DNA of 64,000 nucleotides from positions 62,001 to 126,000 of the forward strand of contig NZ_JBLKNX010000009.1 in the NCBI RefSeq assembly GCF_051414055.1. Reading direction: 5' to 3'. Shown piece after piece: positions 8,103 to 17,362 of this stretch (position 1 is its first letter; every line of letters begins with the position of its first letter). The notes under the pieces are model-generated. The model had not been told where the DNA came from, made no database searches, and was given only the letters and a program-made list of their open reading frames with translations. The position numbers and the translations under genes were made by a program. Source of the DNA: Halosimplex halobium (GTDB lineage: Archaea > Halobacteriota > Halobacteria > Halobacteriales > Haloarculaceae).

Positions 8103-10547
8103 TCACTCCTCGACTGCTGTCTCCGGAGTGGGGTTGCTGCCGCGCCCGTAGAGCAACTTGGCCGCCCGCGAGTGGTTGACGACCCGGTCCCACAGCACCA
8201 GCGTCGACGGGAGGACGAGGATCGAGGCGATGTAGGCGTAGACGACCGACAGCGCGGTCAGGACGCCGAACGCGCCGATCGCGGGGTTGAGCGCGAAGAC
8301 GAGCATGCCCATGCCGGCGACGGTGGTGAGCATGCTGCCGGTGAGCGCGCCGCCGGTGCCCCGGATCGCCCTGTCGAGGGCCGTCTCGATGCCGTGGTCC
8401 TCGAACTCGTCGGCGAAGCGGTGGACGACGTGGACGGAGTAGTCGATGCCGAGACCGATCGTCAGCGAGAGGATCACCCCGTTGATCGCGTTGAAGTCGA
8501 TACCGAGATACCGCATCGACGCGACGACGAAGGTCACCGTCAGCGCGATCGGGACGACGTTGGCGACGCCGAGCGACGCGCGCCCCTCCAGCACGTGGTA
8601 GACGACGATCAGGAACGCCGACGCGCCGACGAGCGTGATGACCAGGCTGGTGATCACCGTGCTGAGGATGAGCTCGGAGGCCTCCTCGAAGATGATAGCG
8701 TTGCCCGTCGGCGTCGCGTCGAGCGAGGTCTCCGCGGCGATTGCCTCGGCGTCGGCCGCGATCTCGCCGTTGGTCGCGTCGGCGTCGACCGAGTAGGTGA
8801 CGAGCGTGCTCCGCCGATCCTCGGAGAGGACGCCACTCACGCCGGAGGCCGGCGCGGATTCGAGCGAGTCGTACACCTCGCGGAGGTTCTGCTCGGGCAC
8901 GCCGTCGTCGTCGGGGTCGTTACGCGCCACCAGGTCGGCGAACTCCGGGTTCCGGTCGGCGTACGACCGGACGACCGTGACGACCGACTGACTCTCGGCG
9001 TGGCGACCCTCGCGGAGGACGGTCGGCGGCGGGTCATCGCCCATCCGGTAGACCTGATCGAGCGCCGCCTCGCGGTGCATCCGCGTCTCGACGAACAGCA
9101 GGACCGAACTGCTCTGTGGGAAGTTGTCCTCGATGTAGTTGGTCTTCGAGACGTAGCTGTACTCCGGCGGGCTGAACGGCCCCGGAAGCTCCTTCTGCCA
9201 GTCGGGGATCTCCTCGTACTCCGGCGGCAGGAAGTCGTCCTGGCTGAAGCCGGTGCCGACGCCGGTCGCGTAGACGCCCGCGGCGCCGCTCGCGACCAGG
9301 ATTACGAGCATGAACAGCGCCGGCGCGCGCTGGGCGATGACGACGCCGCCGCCGAGCGCGCGACCGAGCAGCGACCCCTCCGACCCGAGCGGGCGCTCGC
9401 TCATCGTCGGGATGGGGTACCTCGCGCGCAGGCGGTCGGTCTTGACCTTCGCGGCCGGGAGGAAGATCCCGAAGATCAGGAAGGTGAAACAGATGCCGAT
9501 GGCCGCGACGAAGCCGAAGTCGCGGATGGGCGCGAGCGCGCTCGGCAGGTTCGACAGGAAGCCGATGACGGTCGTCCCCATCACGATGAAGAACGCGACC
9601 AGCAGCTGGTCGGTGGTGACCGCCATCGCCGTGCCGACGGGCTGGTCGCGCTCGCGCTCCTCGCGGTAGCGGTTGACGGCGTGGATCCCGAAGTCGATGC
9701 CGACCGCGATCAACAGCGGCGGCACCGCGACCAGCAACGGGTTGAACGCGATATCGGCCAGTCCGAGGAACCCGAACGTCCACAAAAGCGTCATCAGGAT
9801 CGCGACGACGCCCAGGATCAGGTCGACCAGGTCGCGGTAGGCGACGACCAGGAAACCGACGATGAGGACGAACGCCGCCGGGAGCACGAGCGCCAGCGAC
9901 GACCCGATCGTGTTCGGGGCGCTCCCGACGATGTCGATGTCGCCGCCGACGGTCCCGACCACCTGCTCGACGCGCTCCTCGCGGGCGTCCACGTCGCGGT
10001 CGTGGGTGACCGACGCCTGCGCCGCGCGCGCGGCCGCGCTCTCGGTGTCGAAGTCCTCGCTGACCTGCGAACGGAACCCGGGCGTCTCCGCCGCCCGCCG
10101 GACCGCCCGGTCGATCTCCGTCGCCGTGGCCGCCTCGACGGCGTCGATCTGCGCCTCGACCGTCGTCGCCTCCGGGTCGAGCTGCTGTGCGACGGTCCGG
10201 GCGGGGCTGGAGACGCCCGTCACGCGCAGGCCGTCGTGGTCCTGCAACCGCTCCTGGGCCCGCAACATCCGCAGCATGCTCGTCCGCGAGAGGACGTTCG
10301 CCTCGCGCTGGAGCAGCTGCGTGCTCGTCGAACCCCCGCCGAAGCCCGTGCTGAACTCCCGCTGGATGTCCTCGAACGCCTCGAACGAGTCGAGGTCCTC
10401 GACGAACTGGTTGCTCCCGCTCTCGGTCTCGACGTTGCCGAGACCGGCGACGAAGACGGCGGTCAGCAGGAGGAAGGCGAGGCTGATCCGCCCCGGGTAG
10501 GAGGCGATGGCGTCGCCGACTTCGTCGGTGAACCACTCGAAGACCAT
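8103..10547 (-). CDS. RND/MMPL superfamily exporter
   Basis: An 814-residue protein with two homologous halves, each one helix, a large outer loop and a bundle of helices. The duplicated signature is plain: GIDFGIHAVNRYREE in the first half and GLGIDYSVHVVHRFADE in the second. RND exporters use the proton or sodium gradient to move lipids, hopanoid-like molecules or surface components; archaeal members remain poorly characterised. The stop codon of the upstream gene (a COG1361-type surface protein) is directly followed by this start with no spacer, so the two are surely co-transcribed and probably form one transport complex. Confidence 0.88.
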   Translation of the reverse strand: MVFEWFTDEVGDAIASYPGRISLAFLLLTAVFVAGLGNVETESGSNQFVEDLDSFEAFEDIQREFSTGFGGGSTSTQLLQREANVLSRTSMLRMLRAQERLQDHDGLRVTGVSSPARTVAQQLDPEATTVEAQIDAVEAATATEIDRAVRRAAETPGFRSQVSEDFDTESAAARAAQASVTHDRDVDAREERVEQVVGTVGGDIDIVGSAPNTIGSSLALVLPAAFVLIVGFLVVAYRDLVDLILGVVAILMTLLWTFGFLGLADIAFNPLLVAVPPLLIAVGIDFGIHAVNRYREERERDQPVGTAMAVTTDQLLVAFFIVMGTTVIGFLSNLPSALAPIRDFGFVAAIGICFTFLIFGIFLPAAKVKTDRLRARYPIPTMSERPLGSEGSLLGRALGGGVVIAQRAPALFMLVILVASGAAGVYATGVGTGFSQDDFLPPEYEEIPDWQKELPGPFSPPEYSYVSKTNYIEDNFPQSSSVLLFVETRMHREAALDQVYRMGDDPPPTVLREGRHAESQSVVTVVRSYADRNPEFADLVARNDPDDDGVPEQNLREVYDSLESAPASGVSGVLSEDRRSTLVTYSVDADATNGEIAADAEAIAAETSLDATPTGNAIIFEEASELILSTVITSLVITLVGASAFLIVVYHVLEGRASLGVANVVPIALTVTFVVASMRYLGIDFNAINGVILSLTIGLGIDYSVHVVHRFADEFEDHGIETALDRAIRGTGGALTGSMLTTVAGMGMLVFALNPAIGAFGVLTALSVVYAYIASILVLPSTLVLWDRVVNHSRAAKLLYGRGSNPTPETAVEE

Positions 10548-12635
10548 CTACCTGTACCAGAGGTATCCGGCGACGAGGGCGAGGGCGACGACGACTCCGG
10601 CGACGACGGGCACCGGGAGGCCGCCCCCGCCGCCGTCCTCGGGCTCGGTCACGTCGACGGCGAAGGTGTAGCCGCTGGAGAGGGTCGTGTCGCCGTCGGC
10701 CTCGTCGTACTGGAAGTCCATCTCGACGGGGTAGGACTTCGTCAAGGCGCCGGACCCGGTGCTGACCTCGAAGACGAGCGTCTCCGACTCGCCGGCCGGG
10801 ATCTCGTCGGCGTAGGCCTCGGCGTCGTCGACGCTGATCGGGTCGTCGGCGTACATCGCCGCCGACACGTCGGTGACGGGCTCCTCGCCGACGTTCGTGA
10901 CCGTCACTTCGAGGACGCGGCCGGCGCCGCGCTCGACGGTCCCGTTGGCGACCGACACGTCGAAGGCGTCGCGCTGCTGGCGGACGCGCAGACGTGTGTC
11001 GAAGCTCTCCGCCTGGCGGCGCTCGTCGTCGGCGTTCCGGTAGGTCGGCCGCAGCGTGAACTGCTTCGGGCCGGCCTCGCCCGCCTCGCTGACCTCCACG
11101 TCGAAGGTGAACTCCTTGGACTGGTTGACCCGGAGGTTGCCGACCGAGTACTCGCGTTCGAGCGGCGAGACGCTCTGGCTCTCGGACTCGAAGACGACCA
11201 CGACGCTGTCGGCCCGCGCGTCGCCGACGTTGGTGATCGTGCCCGACAGCGTCCCCTCCTCGCCGACCCGCAGCGACGAGCTCAGGTTGCTCGCCGCGAA
11301 CTCGTACTCGACCTCGGGGTCGGGGCGGACGCCGAACTGGAGCGTCCCGGACTCGCCGGGGTCGCCCTCGCTGTCCTCGTAGCTCACCGAGGCCTGCAGG
11401 GAGTAGCTGCGCGACTCGGCCTCCGGCGTCGCGGTCGCCTCGACGGTTATCTCCCGGGTCTCGTTCGCCGCCCAGACCCCGACGTACTCGCTGGCGGAGG
11501 TCGACCCGCCGAAGGTGAGCGCGGGGCTGGTCGAGCTGACTGACACCGACGCGTCGCGCACGTCGACCGGGCCGTCGTTACGGACGGTGAGGGTCACGGG
11601 CCCGTCGTCGTCGACGGCGAGGTCGCTCTCGGTGTCGACGATGGTGAACGTCTGCTCGCGGGCGGGCGTGACGCCCAGCGAGAGGCTGCTTGATTGCAGC
11701 GGCGTGCTGTCCTCGTCCTCGTAGTTGACGGTCGCGCCGAAGGCGTAGCGCTGCTGGCTCGCCGTCCCGGCGGCGCTGACGCGGTAGGAGACGGTCCGCG
11801 TCTCGCCGGGCGCCCAGGCGCCGCCGACGTAGCGGGTCGACGACGACGAGGCGCCGAACGTCAGGTCGGCGTTCTGCGAGGTGAGCGCGACCGAGGCGTT
11901 GCGGGCGACCGCCGTCCCGGTGTTGCGCACCGTCAGGTCGACGGTGCCGGTGGCGCCGATGCGGGCCGTCGACTCCACGTCGGTCACGCGGAACTGCGCG
12001 GCCTCCTCGATCGTCACGTCCACCGTGAAGTTCTTCGTCGTGCTCGTGCGGTTGTACTCGCTCGTCCGCGGGTTCACCGACTGCGTGTAGTTGTACGAGA
12101 CGTTGATCGGCAGCTCGTAGGTGCCCGGCTGGGCGGACCGGTCGATATCGATCCGGAACTCGACCGGCGCGGAGGAGCCGTCGGGGAGGCGCGCGACGGC
12201 GCGCTCGTTGGTGTTGACCGTCAGCGGCGCGTCGTGCTCGCCGACGCTCGCCCGGACCGCCCGGGCGGTGGTCACCTCCTGTTCGAGCCCCGGGTTCGAC
12301 AGCGACCCGTTCGTGACGTTGCCGTCGTTCAGCAGGACGACCCGCAGCGCGGTCTGTGTCCCGGGGGCGAAGTCGGTGTCGGGCACCGACACGTCGATCC
12401 CGGGGTTGCCGGTGACGTTGTCCTGCTGCTGTCGCTGCTGGGCCAGCGGCGTCGATACGTCTGCCGGTCCGGCCGCCCCCGTCGGACCGGGCGCGTCGGC
12501 CGAACCGGGTGCCTCCGCCGACGGCGCGTCCACTCCATCGGCGCCGACATCGTGGTCAGTGACCGCGCCGGCGACCGGCGACGCGGCGAACAACAGTGCG
12601 ACTGCGGCGACTATCAGGACCTGTGTCCGTTGCAT
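10548..12635 (-). CDS. COG1361-type surface/exoprotein with C-terminal membrane anchor
   Basis: A 695-residue exported protein. It starts with a clear signal peptide (MQRTQVLIVAAVALLFAAS), then an Ala/Pro/Asp-rich linker, and then at least four beta-sandwich repeats (NEW3/CARDB-like), each with a VTNVGDA, VRNDGPVDV or VTNVGEEPV type motif. It ends with one transmembrane helix (PVPVVAGVVVALALVAGYLWY). The repeats resemble Ig-like adaptor domains. It abuts the RND gene with zero spacing, so it may be the extracellular adaptor of that exporter. The ATG at 12635 is set by the signal peptide. Confidence 0.85.
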   Translation of the reverse strand: MQRTQVLIVAAVALLFAASPVAGAVTDHDVGADGVDAPSAEAPGSADAPGPTGAAGPADVSTPLAQQRQQQDNVTGNPGIDVSVPDTDFAPGTQTALRVVLLNDGNVTNGSLSNPGLEQEVTTARAVRASVGEHDAPLTVNTNERAVARLPDGSSAPVEFRIDIDRSAQPGTYELPINVSYNYTQSVNPRTSEYNRTSTTKNFTVDVTIEEAAQFRVTDVESTARIGATGTVDLTVRNTGTAVARNASVALTSQNADLTFGASSSSTRYVGGAWAPGETRTVSYRVSAAGTASQQRYAFGATVNYEDEDSTPLQSSSLSLGVTPAREQTFTIVDTESDLAVDDDGPVTLTVRNDGPVDVRDASVSVSSTSPALTFGGSTSASEYVGVWAANETREITVEATATPEAESRSYSLQASVSYEDSEGDPGESGTLQFGVRPDPEVEYEFAASNLSSSLRVGEEGTLSGTITNVGDARADSVVVVFESESQSVSPLEREYSVGNLRVNQSKEFTFDVEVSEAGEAGPKQFTLRPTYRNADDERRQAESFDTRLRVRQQRDAFDVSVANGTVERGAGRVLEVTVTNVGEEPVTDVSAAMYADDPISVDDAEAYADEIPAGESETLVFEVSTGSGALTKSYPVEMDFQYDEADGDTTLSSGYTFAVDVTEPEDGGGGGLPVPVVAGVVVALALVAGYLWYR

Positions 12636-12889
12636 GGGTTCTCGTTGTCCACCCACCGTGCCGCGGGGACCAACGGCGGCGACGCAGGTGTCGTCGCGTG
12701 GTTGCCGCCCGAACCCTGTCAATCATTGTAAACAGGAAGGAACTTTCCGGGCGTTTATCGCGCCCGCACCGACCACCGTCGCCCGACCGGCGGTCAGTAT
12801 CCGATCCATTGGTAACATTTAACAAGGTATAGGGCGTAGCTACCGATAGCGTCGAACCGACAGACAGCGACGGAACGTAGACCACAACA

Positions 12890-13033
12890 ATGGCAACCAA
12901 CGAAACTCGCTCCGAGACGAGCCGCTACGACGAACTCGAGATCGCGAACGGCGACATCGTGATCTACGACGTCGACAACCACCGGGCGTGGATCCAGTCG
13001 GACGAGACAGTAACCGGCGACGAGATAGCCTGA
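12890..13033 (+). CDS. Small haloarchaeal protein (DUF7331-like)
   Basis: A 47-residue acidic protein with the core RYDELEIANGDIVIYDVDN followed by AWIQSDETV. This pattern (YDELE, then V-I/V-YD, W-I-QSD) fits a family of very short conserved haloarchaeal proteins that I believe is DUF7331. A paralogue lies at 19801-19971 (same VVFD / WIVSDSAV core). An AT-rich element CATTTAAC sits at 12815-12822, giving a short 5' UTR. Function unknown; the compact beta-rich sequence suggests a single small domain. Confidence 0.7.
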   Translation: MATNETRSETSRYDELEIANGDIVIYDVDNHRAWIQSDETVTGDEIA

Positions 13034-13175
13034 ACGGCTCGGAGCGACCGCTCCACCCCTGGCCCCGGGGTGGTCGACCGCCCCCGCACCGCCCTCGCAT
13101 CGATCTTTTCCGCATCCGCCGGCCAGCTCCGCGATCGCCGGTCAGCCGCGCTACCGACGCCACCCTGGGAGAGTC

Positions 13176-13532
13176 CTACCCGCCGTCGCGGTCGGCGGCA
13201 CCGCCGCTGTCGCGGTCGGTGTGGCCGCCGTCGTCGTCGGACTCACCGTCGTCGTGCTCGGTCGAGCGGCCGCCGTCGGTCGGGCGGTCGCCGGTCGCGT
13301 CGGCGTCGGCGAACTCGTCGGCGGTGGCGCCGCCGTCGTCGCCGACCTGCGCCTGGAGGCGGGCGATCTCAGTCTCCAGCTCCCGGATGCGCTCGTCGTA
13401 GTCGTCGTCCGAGCGCAGCCACAGCGCGCCGACGACGGCGATGAGGACCAGCGGGAGTCCGAACACGATCAGCGCCACCACGAGGACGACGAGCAGTTCG
13501 ATACCGCCGGGCATCCCCATCTGGGCGAGCAT
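13176..13532 (-). CDS. Membrane protein with TatA-like N-terminus and short coiled coil
   Basis: A 118-residue protein. The N-terminus (GGIELLVVLVVALIVFGLP) resembles the membrane helix of TatA/TatE, but the amphipathic helix with its FGxxKLP-type hinge is replaced by a second hydrophobic stretch (LVLIAVVGALWL). A short coiled coil follows (DERIRELETEIARLQAQV), then a 60-residue Asp/Gly/Thr-rich tail. It is probably a small membrane-anchored scaffold rather than a working Tat component. The start could also be the second or third Met (MGMPGG). Confidence 0.6.
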   Translation of the reverse strand: MLAQMGMPGGIELLVVLVVALIVFGLPLVLIAVVGALWLRSDDDYDERIRELETEIARLQAQVGDDGGATADEFADADATGDRPTDGGRSTEHDDGESDDDGGHTDRDSGGAADRDGG

Positions 13533-13639
13533 ACCCGCGGTTACGTCCGTACGCGCGAAAACCCTTCCGACGTGACACTCCCGCGGTCACGCGGCTGCCC
13601 GTCGGGCGTCCCGCCGAGGTCCGTCCGGGCGGCCGCCGC

Positions 13640-14890
13640 TCAGAAGTCGGAGATCGACGTTTGCAGTCCCGCGACGAGGTTGGACTTGCGGCGGAGCCGG
13701 CCCAGCGGGACCGGGACCGCCGGGAGCACCGCGTCGAGCGCGTCCCGGAAGCTCTCGGCCACCCCGTGTTCCCCGTCGAAGGCGTGGCGGACCCCCTCCC
13801 GGACCTGCCAGACGCCCACCGGCGCCCAGTACTCGTCGGTGACCTCCCGCAACACGAGGGCCTTGGCCTGGCGCTCGCGCTCGTGGAGGTGCTCCAGAAC
13901 CGCCAGCCGGGAGGCGTAGTAGGCGCCGGCGGTCTCCTCGACGTACCCCGTGCGACCCTCCCAGCCCTCGTGGGCGCTGGCGAGGTAGTAGTCGTCGGCC
14001 GCGGGGTTCCAGACGCTCTCGGGCGCCTTCATCTCGACGAGTTCGAACTCCCACTGGCCCGGGGCGAGGATCACCCAGTAGCGGTTGCCCATGTACTCGT
14101 TGGTCCACACCGACACCTCGTCGACGGTGTCGCTGTGCTGGAGGCCGCCCCGCAGGTACTTCCCGACGGTGTCGTCGACGGCGGTGATCGACCACCGCGT
14201 CGGAACGAGCCTGCGGTTGTGCCCCTGGCCCAGCGCGCCCGCTGAGAGGATCGTGTTGATGTCGTACACGTCGAACCCGCGCCGATACAGATAGGTCATC
14301 GCCCCCTCGGCGGCCCAGTCGTCGTCCTCCAGGGTCTTCTCGACCGGCCGGGGCACGTGGGGGTTCTCCGCCAGGTCGGCGTTCGTGGCGCGGGCCCGGG
14401 GCCCCGTCGGCGTCGAGATGTCGTCCAGCGAGAGGTCGATGTCCGGCGTCCCGTCGAGGCCGACCTCCACGTCGACGGGGTGGTCGGCGATGGCGACCTC
14501 CCGCTGGGTGCCGACGAACCCGTCCCACACGTCCGACACGTCCACTTTGGCCGACCGCGTGGAGTTGAGCATCCCCGTCCGCCGCTGGAGCACGTCGTCG
14601 ATCCCGTAGCCCTGGCTGTACCAGTCGCCGCTGGTCGCGAAGTCGGCGGCGTCGGCGTCGCCGCCCATCGGCGAGAGCACACCCGTCGACACGTCCGGGT
14701 AGCCCGACCGCCCGACGAACACCTCTGGAGCTGTGGACCCGAACATCGAGTCGCCCTGCACCGCCTGCTGGAACTCCCGCTCGACGTCGTCGAGGTACTC
14801 CGTGATCTCGTAGGACTTCTCCTCGGCCAGCCGGCGCTTCTCCGCGGCCTCGTCGCGCTGGAAGTCCTCGATGAAGTCGTCGAGGCGCAT
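13640..14890 (-). CDS. nreA: Archaeal DNA repair protein NreA
   Basis: A 416-residue cytosolic protein of the archaeal Nre family, which has been linked to DNA repair and PCNA binding. The family core is recognisable (VFVGRSGYPDVSTGVLSP, TGMLNSTRSAKVDVSDVWDG, VPTRWSITAVDDTVGKYLRG, NRYWVILAPGQWEFELVEMKAPESVWNP). The last residues, LQTSISDF, form a PIP-box-like tail for PCNA interaction, a known NreA trait. The N-terminal cysteine cluster found in some NreA proteins is absent; instead it begins with a charged coiled coil. The start is MRLDDFIEDF (14890); a second ATG lies 9 nt upstream. Confidence 0.88.
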   Translation of the reverse strand: MRLDDFIEDFQRDEAAEKRRLAEEKSYEITEYLDDVEREFQQAVQGDSMFGSTAPEVFVGRSGYPDVSTGVLSPMGGDADAADFATSGDWYSQGYGIDDVLQRRTGMLNSTRSAKVDVSDVWDGFVGTQREVAIADHPVDVEVGLDGTPDIDLSLDDISTPTGPRARATNADLAENPHVPRPVEKTLEDDDWAAEGAMTYLYRRGFDVYDINTILSAGALGQGHNRRLVPTRWSITAVDDTVGKYLRGGLQHSDTVDEVSVWTNEYMGNRYWVILAPGQWEFELVEMKAPESVWNPAADDYYLASAHEGWEGRTGYVEETAGAYYASRLAVLEHLHERERQAKALVLREVTDEYWAPVGVWQVREGVRHAFDGEHGVAESFRDALDAVLPAVPVPLGRLRRKSNLVAGLQTSISDF

Positions 14891-15071
14891 GCCCGCCATT
14901 CGCCCGACCCTACCGTCCCCACGGGCTTGAATTGGTCGGTGCCGGAGCCCGTGACCGGGGTCGGGACCGGACCGACCGCGACGGGCCGGTCGGCCGCCGG
15001 TCGCTGCCCGCTGGTCGGCGGTCGGTCGCTGGCCGATCGTCCCCCGTCGCTGGCCGAGCGCCCGCCGTCCG

Positions 15072-16004
15072 TCAGTCGTCGGCCGCCCGTCCGGTCGGTG
15101 CGCGCTCGGCCACGTCGTCGGGGGCGAGCCCGAACCTGGCCAGTCTTGACTCGACGGTGGGATGGTCGGCCGTCACCCGTTCCAGCCGCGTCCGGCGCGC
15201 GCCGAACGGGGAGCGGCCGGCGACGGCGTCGTCGGCGTCGCCGAACTGTCCGACTGCGTAGAGCCCGGTGCAGAAGTCGGCCGCGCTCGTCGCCCGGACG
15301 GCAACGTCGTCGGCGTGGTACTCCTCCAGGCGGTTCGCGCGGGCCGCGAGCGCCCCGACGACGAGGACGGTCCCGGCGCTGGCGAGGACGTACAGCAGGC
15401 GGTTGAACTCGTTCGAGCGAGCGACGCCGGCGGCGAGGAAGGCGCCGCCGCAGAGCGCGGCGACCGCCGGGGGAAGGTGGCGGAGGGCCACGAGCCAGCA
15501 GGCCGCCAGGCCGACGGCGTGGGTGGCGCCCTCGCGGAGGGGCACCCGGCGGACGTGGCCCAGCGAGAGGTGGGCGAGTTCGTGGGCGACGACAGCCCGG
15601 AGCGCCGCGTTGTCGAGGCGCTCGGCCAGCGGCGCCGAGACGACGACGGCCGCGCGGTCGCCGTCGCCGAGGACCGACACGCCGCCGGCGCTCTCGCGGT
15701 CGACGACCACCGACGGCGTCGACACCCCCAGGTCGGCGGCCACCGCCGCAACGGTCCGGCGCAACCGCGGCGGCGCCTCGTCGGCCAGTTCGAGCCCGCG
15801 GAACAGGCCGTCGGTGACGACTCGCCCGACGGCGAACTCCAGCCCGAAGCTCGCGAGCGCGAGTGCCGCGACCGTCGCCGGCGCCATCCCGACCGCGTAG
15901 CAGGCGGCCAGCGCCGCGGCCAGGACGGCGAGCAGCGCCGCGTCGACCAGCCGGTAGGCCGCGGGCAGGCCGGCCTCGCGGGCGAGTCTGCGCGTCGGCG
16001 ACAC
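15072..16004 (-). CDS. M48 family (HtpX/STE24-like) membrane metalloprotease
   Basis: A 310-residue protein with hydrophobic helices near the N-terminus (VDAALLAVLAAALAACYAVG and ATVAALALASFGL), the zinc site HELAHLSLGH at about residue 160, more membrane segments, and the third-ligand region EYHADDVAV. It is a second, divergent M48 protease in the window besides HtpX. The GTG at 16004 is preferred because a TATA-like TTTTGACC is about 25 nt upstream; an ATG at 16058 would add an 18-residue Pro-rich leader. Confidence 0.8.
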   Translation of the reverse strand: MSPTRRLAREAGLPAAYRLVDAALLAVLAAALAACYAVGMAPATVAALALASFGLEFAVGRVVTDGLFRGLELADEAPPRLRRTVAAVAADLGVSTPSVVVDRESAGGVSVLGDGDRAAVVVSAPLAERLDNAALRAVVAHELAHLSLGHVRRVPLREGATHAVGLAACWLVALRHLPPAVAALCGGAFLAAGVARSNEFNRLLYVLASAGTVLVVGALAARANRLEEYHADDVAVRATSAADFCTGLYAVGQFGDADDAVAGRSPFGARRTRLERVTADHPTVESRLARFGLAPDDVAERAPTGRAADD

Positions 16005-16120
16005 GATACCGGTCGTTCGGTCCGGTGGGTCAAAAGGAGTCGGTGCGGGGTGTAGCATCGGCCGCAGCCGGTCCGAGCGGATCCGAACCCATATGGCCGC
16101 CGGCCGGCGAGGTGTAGGCG

Positions 16121-16714
16121 ATGCCGACAGTCGACTGTGACGTGGCGGCGGCGCGCGAGCGGCTGGAGGAGGCGGGCGTCGAGGTCGAGCCGGGCAACAC
16201 CGACCACGAGCGCTGGCGCGCCGAGCGGGGCGACGCGACCGCCGTCGCCTACGACGACAAGGTCGTGATCCAGGGGGCCAACCCCGCGGACCTCGAAGGG
16301 TTGATCCGCGAGGGCGGCGGGCGCGCGCACGTCTACTTCGACGGCGCCTGCCGCGGCAACCCCGGCCCCTCGGCGGTGGGCTGGGTCGTCGTCAGCGGCG
16401 ACGGGATCGTCGCCGAGGGCGGCCACACCATCGGGCGCGCCACCAACAACCAGGCCGAGTACGAGGCGCTCATCGAGGGGCTGCGCGTTGCGAGCGACTA
16501 CGGCTTCGACGAGGTCGACGTGCGCGGCGACTCCGAGCTGATCGTCAAGCAGGTCCGCGGGGAGTGGGACACCAACGACCCCGACCTGCGGGAGTACCGC
16601 GTCACCGTCCGGGAGCTGCTGACCGGCTTCGACGAGTGGTCGCTCGAACACGTTCCGCGGGAGATAAACGACCGCGCCGACGAACTCGCCAACGAGGCGC
16701 TCGACGAGGCCTGA
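16121..16714 (+). CDS. rnhA: Ribonuclease HI (archaeal type)
   Basis: A 197-residue enzyme that cuts the RNA strand of RNA-DNA hybrids. The first 65 residues form an acidic N-terminal domain common in haloarchaeal RNase HI. The catalytic domain follows with all four acidic residues visible: Asp in VYFDGACRGNPGPS, Glu in NQAEYEALIEGL, Asp in VRGDSELIVKQV, and Asp in INDRADELANEA. It is followed 26 nt later by the usual rnhA-operon partner. A TATA-like CATATGGC sits 23 nt before the ATG, so the transcript is leaderless. Confidence 0.95.
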   Translation: MPTVDCDVAAARERLEEAGVEVEPGNTDHERWRAERGDATAVAYDDKVVIQGANPADLEGLIREGGGRAHVYFDGACRGNPGPSAVGWVVVSGDGIVAEGGHTIGRATNNQAEYEALIEGLRVASDYGFDEVDVRGDSELIVKQVRGEWDTNDPDLREYRVTVRELLTGFDEWSLEHVPREINDRADELANEALDEA

Positions 16715-16740
16715 CCGGGCCGCCGAGCCGGACATTCACC

Positions 16741-17361
16741 ATGCCCGACGAGACACCCGACCCCAGCGAAGCGCCGGACGTACTGGCCGACGAGGAGAGC
16801 GACCCCGACGACCTCCCGCCCGAATCGGTCGTCGACGAGGCCGAACGGCTCACGAAACTGGCCAGGGAGGCCGCCGTCGACGCGGAGGCGGCCGCCTACC
16901 GGAGCGACCGCGACGAGCGGCTCGCCGACCACGACTACACCGCCCGCGTCCGCGAGGACGAGACCCGCGACGTGCTCGTGCTCCACCCCGAGGAGTGGGT
17001 CGAGGACGGCGAGATCCGGACCGAACGGATCGAGGAGATCGACCGGGGGATCGAGATCCCCCTCTCGGGCCCGGGAGAGGGCGACGACTGGGCGGAGATC
17101 GACGAGTACAACCGCGAGGTCGTCGCGGACGTGCGCGCGGAACACGGCGACGACCACGCGGCCAACGTCGCGGCGCTCGCCGACTTCATGGGCAACCACT
17201 ACGCCAAGCCGGTCCACGACGCGACGGCCGACGAACTGGAGGAGTTCCTCGCGGACTACTACAAGCGTAACGCGTGGCCGACGGCTGCCCAGCGCGAGGT
17301 CGTCGAAAAATCGGTTCGGGTCGCGTTCGCGGTCGCGGACGAGCGCTGTCCGCTGGAATAA
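16741..17361 (+). CDS. RnhA-operon protein (haloarchaeal conserved)
   Basis: A 206-residue acidic protein that directly follows rnhA, as it does in many haloarchaea where it is called the rnhA operon protein. The sequence is rich in Asp/Glu and has no enzyme motif I recognise; conserved-looking blocks are LVLHPEEWVEDGEIR and ADFMGNHYAKPVHDAT, with a helical C-terminus (EEFLADYYKRNAWPT). The ATG at 16741 is chosen over upstream in-frame codons that lie inside rnhA. It may help RNase HI or replication, but this rests on location only. Confidence 0.8.
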   Translation: MPDETPDPSEAPDVLADEESDPDDLPPESVVDEAERLTKLAREAAVDAEAAAYRSDRDERLADHDYTARVREDETRDVLVLHPEEWVEDGEIRTERIEEIDRGIEIPLSGPGEGDDWAEIDEYNREVVADVRAEHGDDHAANVAALADFMGNHYAKPVHDATADELEEFLADYYKRNAWPTAAQREVVEKSVRVAFAVADERCPLE

Positions 17362-17362
17362 C

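Noticed and set aside
8172..11543. Very long open frame antisense to the RND and surface-protein genes
   Set aside because: It is rich in Arg, Asp and Gly in the pattern produced by the complementary strand of high-GC coding DNA, has no recognisable domain, and lies wholly opposite well-supported genes.
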